Assembly (NCBI RefSeq): GCF_000485595.1
Contig: NW_014578396.1
Span: 48,071-75,128, forward strand
Origin: Priapulus caudatus
Lineage: Eukaryota > Priapulida > Priapulimorpha > Priapulimorphida > Priapulidae
DNA: 27,058 nucleotides
Direction: 5' to 3'
This document shows positions 20,276 through 27,058 of the stretch, in pieces (the stretch's first letter is position 1; every line of letters begins with the position of its first letter). The notes below the pieces were generated by a model. It was not told the origin of the DNA. It made no database searches and was given only the letters and a program-made list of their open reading frames with translations. The position numbers were made by a program, and so were the translations under genes.

Positions 20276-21425
20276 AGATCGTGTGATCAAGTCATCGATT
20301 GATGATTACGCGGATGTGATGACATACTTGATCATTAAGATTGTCCCAAAGGAGGGTGAGATCAAGTCAAAGGCCAGGTTGTTCGGAGAGAAACCATTCT
20401 CGTACCGTTTATACAGCATGATCCAAGAAGAAACTGCTGTCGGTTTCCTTCAGGAGTATTATACGCAGGACCAAGCTATGACTTGCGGTGAACTTGAATT
20501 AAAGCAACGCTTACACATGCTGACGACCATGGACCCTATTTCACCTGCGCATACGTATGTTCATCTGGTGATCGATGTTTCGGGATGGAACAATGGCTTT
20601 CGTCACGCAACTGTCGGCCCATTGGGAAAGGTACTAGATCAGATTTATGGGTTGACGATGTTTCAACGTACGCAGAAACTGTACGAACACTCAGTTGTCG
20701 TTAACAAGACAACAACTGGACTACGCGGATGGGATGGACAAGCTGGCGGGATTGAAGGTTTAAATCAGGATACGTGGGTAATCGTGTACTTGTCGCAAAT
20801 GCATGCGCTTTTCAAACAACGCCAATACAAGTATCACTTTATGGACATGGACGACAACTTCATAGCAAAGATAGCTGTACCGAATAGTGAGATAGAGGCA
20901 GCGGGTGACGCGACTCAGTTCGCGATGAACTTGTCAAAGGAGATCTCTGTCGAATTAAAGCTCCTCGGTCATGACGCAAAGCCAGATGAGACTACGTGCT
21001 CGCTCAATTCATTCATCTTTTGCCACCAGTATCGTGTTGGAGGTGTGCAGATCCCGGGACATTTTCGCAAAGCGACAAAAATGTCTGGAATAAATGACTC
21101 ATTCCTACCATTCCTGGACGACTACATCGCATGTGCATTCTCAAATGCGCATTCGACAGCAGAGCAAGGATGTCTATCCTATGCACCCTACCACATCGCA
21201 ACAGTCTGGGCATTCTCCTACTTGCTACAGTGCCAATGGCCCGTCGCTCGAGGAAAGAAGTGCAACCACTACTGGGATCTGAGCGATGACGAATTGATCG
21301 CCCTTCTGATGACGCCGAGTGTTCTGGGAGGCTTCCCGATCATTTATCTTGAAACAAAATATATCGGTTCAAGGCAGGACGCAAAGTTTTGGTTCCCTTT
21401 TTCGACTGTTCATAACATTAATTGA
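20268..21425 (+). pseudogene. L: Endogenous viral L polymerase fragment, RdRp core
   Basis: Continuation in frame 3. Visible: the pre-motif A block I-V-P-K-E-G-E-I-K...R-L-F-G (~20340-20390; family 'PKERElK..gR.F'); motif A DVSGWNNGFR (~20573-20604); motif B GGIEGLNQDTW (~20748-20780); motif C region FMDMDDNF (~20838-20863), where GDNQ is expected; a K-P-D-E-T-T block (~20983); and P-S-V-L-G-G-F-P (~21313-21340). Methyltransferase and capping domains of a full ~2,000-aa L are absent. It stops at 21425 and the following DNA is AT-rich host-like. The open length (~1.1 kb, no stops) suggests modest age or constraint. Exact viral family is undetermined. Confidence 0.75.
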
Positions 21426-22112
21426 GGCGGAATGTAATGGCTGTAGATTTAACACAGGCCAAGGTCACATTTTTAATTTGCTGCAGACACAACATGCTGA
21501 CATAAAATTGTTTAATTCCGAACTCCTGACCTTTCAGTTGAACTGTTCTAGTTTTCATGGTGAATCAAACACATTTTCGTAGGTCACTGATTTTCCAATC
21601 TGACCCTTCTTTCTCATGTTTCTTCTGTAACCTTGTAATCAGCTTTCTCAAGTAGCGAGCATTCCCAACAAGTCTATAGTCAACTGGAAGTTCAAGTCCT
21701 TTAATGACAGAAGGTAAGAGTCATTTAGTTTATACATCAATTAGCCAAGTCTAAAAACAGTTGCTAAATGTACCCTGGAAATTCCCATGTACCTGCTGTG
21801 AAACTCTATATGTGCAATGCCTAGCACATAAATTCTTAGTACTGTACTGTACCCTGGTAGGTTACTGTATTCTAATCTAACTAGCAGCCAATTTTTTTAT
21901 ATAAGAACAATTTTAATTTTTCAGGTTGAATGTGTTCTTATGTATTCTGATTTTTTGACCACATTTCAGCCTGAGTGTTCTTAATCCACTTGTTCTTTTA
22001 TGCGGGTTTTTACTGTATGCCATAGCAACAGGTAAATTTCAAAATCTGTTTCGCTATTAAAACTTCCACAGCGGACTTTATAACATGCATGTATAATATA
22101 TACATATATATT

Positions 22113-22114
<2 letters not shown>
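21426..22114. other. AT-rich host-like DNA, one small exon
   Basis: Apart from the exon at 21643-21713 I see no gene here. It marks the sharp change from the viral segment to AT-rich sequence. Confidence 0.4.
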
Positions 22115-22144
<30 letters not shown>

Positions 22145-22226
22145 TGTATGTATGTATGTATGTATGTATGTATGTATGTATGTATGTATGTATGTATGTA
22201 TGTATGTATGTATGTATGTATGTATG
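22115..22226. repeat. (TATG)n microsatellite, ~28 units
   Basis: A nearly perfect tetranucleotide repeat in the inferred intron between 21713 and 22702. It produces spurious open frames on both strands. Confidence 0.97.
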
Positions 22227-22236
22227 CATTTATGTT

Positions 22237-22256
22237 TTATGCATGCATGCATGCAT
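22237..22256. repeat. Short (GCAT)n repeat
   Basis: About four units of ATGC follow the TATG microsatellite. Confidence 0.8.
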
Positions 22257-22701
22257 ATAATTAAGGCAAATTAATTGCTCAGGGCCATGTCTCTTCAATC
22301 TTGGTATCATGATATTAGTAACAAGTGGTAGTAATTGTCCTATTGGTTATATAACACAAATCTCACAGTGAAAAAAACCCCACAGATTTCCTACAAAATG
22401 TCGTTACTTATCATTGAACAATAGCACTTAAAAAAAATATCAAATAAGACTACTCCTCAAATGCATTCTGTGTAAATACATTTTTAAAGGATCTGCCTAA
22501 GAAATAACAAGTGGGTGTTTCGTTTGACTGTGAGTAGATTTGTCTTATATAACCAAAAGAACAATCTTCTTCCTTCTTTTTTTTGGTGGTGGCACGCCAC
22601 TGCCAATATGTAATTTGTTTTTGTAATGTAGTCCAATGAATGCGGATCAATTTCTGTCATGCCTATTAACTTGCTCTTAATTTGTTTTCGCTCATAATTA
22701 G
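22257..22701. other. Intron-like AT-rich DNA
   Basis: No coding or RNA feature seen. It ends with TTAG at the inferred acceptor. Confidence 0.35.
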
Positions 22702-23377
22702 AGGACGGAATAATGTAGATGAAACATGGTTTGGGAGTTTGGAGATCGAGGAAGATATGTCACTGCCTGCTCTCGATAACCCTCAAACAGATCAGGCTAA
22801 TGTCCAGGATCCTCAGGTACTTAGAGTTGAATCCCTCTCCTTACAAAGCAGTATGCAAAATTGATTCGATGCAGAGAGAAATGGTCCTAGAAGCAGCAAG
22901 AAGAAAGAAGGTGAAGAGGTGGCCGATAGAATCAAGAACATGAGTGAGGTACTTCAGACAAAGATGATGACAGATCCAGAAATGTTCGCAGGGCCTTTAA
23001 ACTCGTTTCTCTCACAGTTTGAGAGGATGAAGACAGACAGTGCCCTAATTTCGTCACTCTGTACATTTGGAAAATACAATGGAGAAGTTTCTGCTGCTCA
23101 GCGTATACGCAACAAATCAAAAAAGTACTTACAGACCTCATCAAAGATAGGTGTGCAACCAACTGCTGTCGCAAGGCGAAAGACAGCACTCGGAGGAAGG
23201 AGGGCTTTGATAACTGGCCGTCCAGTAAAAGGAGCTAATCTCTCAGAACATAGCTATGCAATACAGAAAGACAGAGAATTAAAGAGGGGCGTTCTACCCA
23301 AACGTCAGAAACGTGCACTCATTTATTGTCACAGTGTGTGTCAGACAATGTTACAATTGGTCGCACACATTCGGTGA

Positions 23378-24576
23378 AGTAAAATAATGTAATCAATTGA
23401 CTATTTTTGTCACCTACCTGTATAAGGGATCAAGAAAAGGTTATTACCCACACTATTGTTGATAAATTGTATAAAGATGAGCAAGTTTTTTTCATGTGTT
23501 ACATGCTATTTCAAGTGCCACTCCGTTCTGACGTCACTATCACAATTCTTATATAACGCATGAAATCAGTCACTGCCACCGCTTTATTATAAAATCGTTA
23601 ATATCTTTTAATGAGATAACAAGAACTTCAATTTTTGTGGTAGATTGAATCAAAATGTATTTCATTGTTTCATTCAGTGAAAAAAAAAGTTTCTTGGTCT
23701 ATCTGCGCCATTTTAAAGTTTAAGTTAATACAAATTGTACTGAGGATGGTGAGAGAAAGTTTATGAACTTTTATGAACTTTGTACGTGACATTTTGGATA
23801 TATTTTTACACTTGCCATTGTGAAGTATTTCGTTACTTGATCATATTCAGTGGTGCGGACTATTGGGGTAAAATAGCAGTGATGGTCTGCTGCAGCGAGT
23901 AGGGTGTCAATTTTACAAGAATATCAGATATATATCTCCGTTCACGTGATATTTCCTCCATGATATTTTATGTTAGCGATAGATTTACATTCAGTACAAT
24001 GTTTTACACTGTATGTCGTTTTGTACTTAGAACAAAGCCTACTGCGAGTTCCAACAGTTCAATAGTTCAACAGAACAAACATTCAAACATTAATAAAACA
24101 TAAAGACTTCATTTGATTTCACTGTGCTATTTTGCTATAATGAAACTGACTATTGACTGTCTAGTCTAGCCCAGTCAGTCGGGGGGGGGGGGAGGAAGGG
24201 GTAACATGATCTGTATCGTTCAACGGCAATGGCAACTGTGAACCACAACATTGTCTAATAAGTAGAATAATTATGTTTACTATTTAAATGTTCTCTCACC
24301 GATGAAAAGTAATATTTGCTGCTTTTGACTCCTTAGATCTAACAACCTTACAGTTGTATGCACTACAATACAGTGGCATGATATATCGATGGATTGAATA
24401 TCGATGGATATGGATGAAATATCTGAACCTATATCCCGATGGCAATATCCACAAATGCAGTCTGTTGTGCTATATATATGCTGTAACTATGACGTCATCA
24501 TCGCAAAGATAAGAAGATCTGGTCTCTCAACATGGATACCGGAAGTTCAAGCGCAAGTCACGATTGCAGGGGTTAT
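23378..24576. other. AT-rich DNA without a recognised gene
   Basis: It contains a TGACGTCA at 23529-23536 and 24490-24497, short A/T runs, a (TTTATGAAC)x2 stutter near 23760 and the poly-G tract listed separately. No frame longer than 80 codons and no splice pattern. Confidence 0.35.
24181..24192 (+). repeat. Homopolymer G(12)
   Basis: Twelve G in a row followed by AGGAAGGGG; could form a G-quadruplex-like structure or be a sequencing-sensitive spot. Confidence 0.9.
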
Positions 24577-24676
24577 AGCTAGACTGGTAGCGACGTTCAC
24601 TCCGGCAAGTATCGTTGGCTACACTGAACTTAGTTAGTGTAGCATGTGCAACCATCCACCGGGTACCAGTCTAGCT
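24577..24676. repeat. Inverted repeat with 13-bp arms, MITE-like
   Basis: AGCTAGACTGGTA (24577-24589) and TACCAGTCTAGCT (24664-24676) are exact reverse complements bounding 100 bp. No target-site duplication was found next to the arms. Confidence 0.5.
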
Positions 24677-25139
24677 TAGCCAGCCAAGCCGTCTTCAGAA
24701 AAAGTCGTTGAAAATGCTATGTATATAGCCTCGTTGCGCCATCTATCGCACGCCATATCTACTAGACTAATGTGGGGGCCTCAAATAGAAAAAATTCCAA
24801 CTCGCTTTTCTACAGGAAAACGAAGCGCGCCGAGCAGCGAACCAACAATTACGACAATTTCTAGGAAATGTCTAGCTACGTGCGTAGTGAAAAGCCTTGT
24901 GCAATCGCCACAACTGCTGAATTGACCAATTATCCAGCAATGTTGGTCTATAGTAAACCTGTTAAGATTTACTCCAATCGAATGCAGCGTAGTTGTGTTA
25001 GTGTGCCGCTACGCGGCGTTTTTCACGCTTCGCGCGAGATCCGGGCTGCCAATTGTCAAGCAAGGAATAGTATGTATACCTTTAAAAATGATACGCAATA
25101 CTCACTTGGGTGGACTACACACTAAATTTCCATAGTAAC
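24677..25139. other. No recognised gene
   Basis: Mixed composition; includes a CCGCTACGCGG palindrome near 25005. Small frames (24719-24925, 24868-25125) have no supporting features. Confidence 0.3.
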
Positions 25140-25333
25140 TGTCATAATGATTACTGACGATAGCGCCCTGTAGGAGAGTTGTCTATCTTTTAGTTAGATA
25201 TTTGAGAGCCAGGGGGAGCTACAGGAGTTCGTCATGGCGGTTTGTAATCTCGTGTTCAGTTCAGCTACGTTTCTTGAATAAAACGAATCTACATAAGGTT
25301 AAATATCTTGTTTGTGTTTACACAATCATGACA
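25140..25333 (+). repeat. LTR of a younger Gypsy element, 194 bp
   Basis: It starts TGTCAT and ends ATGACA, a perfect 6-bp terminal inversion. An AATAAA is at 25277-25282. A primer-binding site begins at the next base. The 3' part recurs at 25571-25667. Confidence 0.75.
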
Positions 25334-25349
25334 TGGTGTCAGAAGTGAC
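25334..25349 (+). promoter_or_regulatory. Primer-binding site, first copy
   Basis: TGGTGTCAGAAGTGAC immediately follows the LTR, as expected for the tRNA primer of minus-strand synthesis. The same sequence occurs at 25668-25683. Confidence 0.65.
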
Positions 25350-25474
25350 TTCAAGAACAGTTTCAAGTACACATTGTAGTGCTGCTTGACAGAACAACGC
25401 GGACGTTGGTGTCTAAAGGGTGAGTCTACAGTTTGATACCGGTGGCCCTGGAATCACAAGTCATTGTCAAGAAA

Positions 25475-25569
25475 ATGGCGTGACATCTCAGGATACATCC
25501 GAGGGGGAGGAATCATTCTTCCTTGGAACAATTGATTGCCATGAGGAGGAGGAAGCGTGGTATGTGCCA
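25475..25569 (+). pseudogene. gag: gag with ~816-bp internal deletion
   Basis: After the leader (25350-25474) the gag ATG at 25475 is followed at once by sequence equal to 26631-26719 of the second copy, 89 bases with a few differences. Everything between codon 2 and the region after the zinc knuckles is missing. It ends at the N. Confidence 0.75.
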
Positions 25570-25570
25570 N
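25570..25570. other. Ambiguous base N at a junction
   Basis: The only N in the window, exactly where the deleted copy stops and a partial LTR starts. It suggests an assembly join. Confidence 0.95.
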
Positions 25571-25667
25571 GCGGTTTGTAATCTCGTGTTCTGCTCAGCT
25601 ACGTTTCCTAAATAAAACGAATCTACATAAAGTTAAATCTCTTGTTTGGGTTTACACAATCATGACA
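25571..25667 (+). repeat. Partial LTR, second copy (3' 97 bp)
   Basis: Corresponds to 25237-25333 at offset 334 with a few substitutions; AATAAA at 25611-25616; followed by the primer site and a leader of the same length as the first copy. Confidence 0.8.
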
Positions 25668-25683
25668 TGGTGTCAGAAGTGAC
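25668..25683 (+). promoter_or_regulatory. Primer-binding site, second copy
   Basis: TGGTGTCAGAAGTGAC directly after the partial LTR. Confidence 0.65.
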
Positions 25684-25808
25684 TTCAAGAACAGTTTCAA
25701 GTACATATTGTAGTGCTGCTTGGCAGAACAACGCAGACGTTTGTGTCTAAAGGGCGAGTCTACAGTTTGATACTGGTGGCCCCGGAATCACAAGTCATTG
25801 TCAAGAAA

Positions 25809-26810
25809 ATGGCACGATATGACCCCCTGCCAAGTTTACGTTCAAAGCTGAAGAATTGAGTGAGTGAATAGAGGAATTCGGTCGATTTCGGAAAGCCACT
25901 AAACTTCACAAAGAAGACGGAGAAGTACAAAGGGACTCACTTATCTACTGTATGGGAGGTAAACAAGCCAACAAAATATTCAAAACGTTGAAATTTGTTT
26001 TGCATGATGTGCCTGACCCAGAAAACCCTAGCGCCACAATCAGAGAGGAGGAAAAGGGCACTGATTACGACACAGTTGTCAAGAAATTAACACAGTACTT
26101 CATCCCGAAAAGAAATATAATACACGAGAGATCACTCTTTCAAGAGAGGGTCCAAAGTAGGGATGAGACAGTGGAGGAATTTCTAAGGGACCTTCAAGCA
26201 ATGGTAGAGAATTGCGAGTACAAGGATCCAGAAGACCAAGTACGTGACAGGTTTGTCGTGGGACTCCTAGACCGAGGAGTGAAGCAAAAACTGCAGCTGA
26301 TGCCAGATTTGACCCTAGATAAAGCTTCATCAGTGGCACGCCAGCATGAACAGGTAAAATTACAGATGGTCCAGCAACAAGCTTCCCACCAGAAGGTTAG
26401 TGAGGCAAAGTTCAAACAAAGGGAGCATAGACCAAAGTGGAAGAAAGATGTCAGCAGCCACATAACAAAACAGAAATGCAACCGTTGTGGTTACGACTGT
26501 CACCCACGGCGTGGTAAATGCACTGCTAGTGGACAGACCTGTAGGTCATGCAATAAGCATGGACATTTTTGTTTGGTGTGTCGCAGTGGTAAACACCGAG
26601 GTGGAAATTTAAATAGGGCAACAGACGCAGTGACATCTCAGGATAAATCCGAGGGGGAGGAATCATTCTTCCTTGGAACAATTGATTGCCATGAGGAGGA
26701 AGAAGCGTGGTATGTACCACTGAACATATGCGGCTCAACTGTAAAATTTAAAATAGACACGGGAGCTGACGTAACAGTAATTTCACACACGATCATTGAA
26801 AAGTCGCCCA
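25809..26810 (+). pseudogene. gag: Gypsy gag with zinc knuckles, running into protease
   Basis: Structural protein of a Ty3/Gypsy retrotransposon. The start ATG (25809) is in another frame than the main body, and a TGA near 25862 interrupts the main frame, so the first ~50 codons are damaged. From 25952 the frame is open: a capsid-like helical region (LTQYFIPKRNIIHERSLFQE... with ETVEEFLRDL), then two zinc knuckles: C-x2-C-x4-H-x5-C (CNRCGYDCHPRRGKC, ~26478-26522) and C-x2-C-x4-H-x4-C (CRSCNKHGHFCLVC, ~26541-26582). Protease begins near 26735 in the same frame. An indel near 26800-26811 shifts to frame 3; the open frame to 26950 after that is out of register. A low number of breaks suggests a fairly young copy. 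Confidence 0.8.
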
Positions 26811-27058
26811 CACCTGATGCACAACAAGGTCAGGCTCAAAAGTCCTGGGGGCCAGCTCAAGGTTCTAGGTGCATTTACAGCTGTCATCAATCACAAGGGG
26901 AAAGGCTATACATTTCGCGTAGTCGTGATAGATGGAACAGGACCAGTTAGCTTGCTAGCCCGCGGAGTGGCAAAGAAAATGGGCCTAGTTACCCATGTAG
27001 ATGAAATCTTGAGTCAGTTCAACTCAGATATTGGTCTCTTGAAGACCGAACCAGTCAA
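26735..27058 (+). pseudogene. pol: Retroviral-type aspartic protease, partial
   Basis: K-I-D-T-G-A-D-V-T-V-I-S (~26749-26784) is the D-T-G active-site motif of retropepsins. After a frameshift at about 26800-26811 the continuation in frame 3 reads GGQLKVLGAF, then FRVVVIDG and SLLARGVAKKMGLV, the usual later strands before reverse transcriptase. Open to the end of the window, so pol continues beyond it. Confidence 0.75.

Larger units (their letters stand above)
21643..23377 (+). pseudogene. 3' exons of a dispersed multi-copy gene ('GVQPTAVARRK' tail type)
   Basis: A 71-nt exon (21643-21713) has a strong acceptor (polypyrimidine, CAG) and donor (AAG/GTAAGAG), and reads LSQVASIPNKSIVNWKFKSF... 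It ends in phase 2 and joins in frame to an exon from 22702 (after TTAG) encoding NNVDETWFGSLEIEEDMSL. That frame runs on to 23377 except for one TGA at 22862-22864. The tail is polar and has FLSQFERMKTDSALISSL, SKIGVQPTAVARRK, GGRRAL and GRPVK. I recognise the GVQPTAVARRK...GRP tail from transposase-like/SWIM-type genes repeated in cnidarians, molluscs and fish, but cannot name a domain. Upstream exons are not in the window; the viral L fragment lies where they might be. Confidence 0.5.

Noticed and set aside
21565-21720. Minus-strand frame reading LPVDYRLVGNARYLRKLI, protein-like
   Set aside because: The plus strand has a strong acceptor and donor around 21643-21713 with phases that join the downstream exon, so the minus frame is probably a shadow.
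21981-22274. Frames with repeated HTYI or MYVC units on both strands
   Set aside because: They are translations of the TATG microsatellite.
11515-24497. Further TGACGTCA palindromes at 11515, 23529 and 24490
   Set aside because: They have no symmetric partner or nearby gene. They show that the core alone is not specific; only the spacing and flank of the transposon pair are notable.
24404-25125. Three short plus-strand frames (77, 68 and 85 codons)
   Set aside because: No motif, overlapping frames and no splice support.

Overview
The window is animal nuclear DNA, most likely from an aquatic invertebrate. Evidence: GT-AG introns in AT-rich DNA, a THAP-domain transposase, a domain related to the P2X7 receptor tail, a tetranucleotide microsatellite, and four layers of selfish or viral DNA. 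The species cannot be named from the sequence. No confident ordinary host gene is seen. The window is a stack of nested and decayed mobile elements plus an endogenised RNA-virus polymerase fragment.

Layout. 1-2169: the 3' part of an endogenous, envelope-bearing Ty3/Gypsy retroelement (integrase C-terminus with a long polar tail, then a baculovirus-F-like/errantivirus-like env). 2170-8353: a DNA transposon inserted in that env, with TTAA target-site duplications and 11-bp terminal inverted repeats. I assign it to Kolobok. It carries two convergent, apparently intact spliced genes: a 9-exon, 821-aa THAP-domain transposase on the plus strand, and a 3-exon, 193-aa protein on the minus strand that ends in the zinc-binding 'ballast' domain of P2X7 receptors. 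8354-13965: GC-richer, largely unassignable DNA with a GCA/CAG-rich tract and one decayed polar reading frame. About 13970-19218: a heavily decayed Gypsy LTR retrotransposon, recognisable by diverged LTRs, a primer-binding-like site and RT, RNase H and integrase remnants. 19318-21425: part of the L polymerase gene of a negative-strand RNA virus (mononega-/chuvirus-like), broken by one frameshift, beginning about 100-160 bp after the LTR. 21643-23377: the 3' exons of a dispersed multi-copy gene type with one nonsense codon, containing a microsatellite in its intron. 25140-27058: the 5' part of a younger Gypsy element (LTR, primer site, gag, protease), present as an internally deleted copy joined at an ambiguous base N to a second copy.

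Main point. The transposon is the most complete system here. All nine transposase exons and all three ballast-gene exons join in phase without stops. Both genes appear to be driven from within the element, because a CRE-type palindrome lies exactly 205 bp inside each end, 90-100 bp upstream of each start codon. A transposon that carries a stand-alone P2X7 ballast gene suggests a route by which this domain could have been dispersed and exapted in animal genomes.
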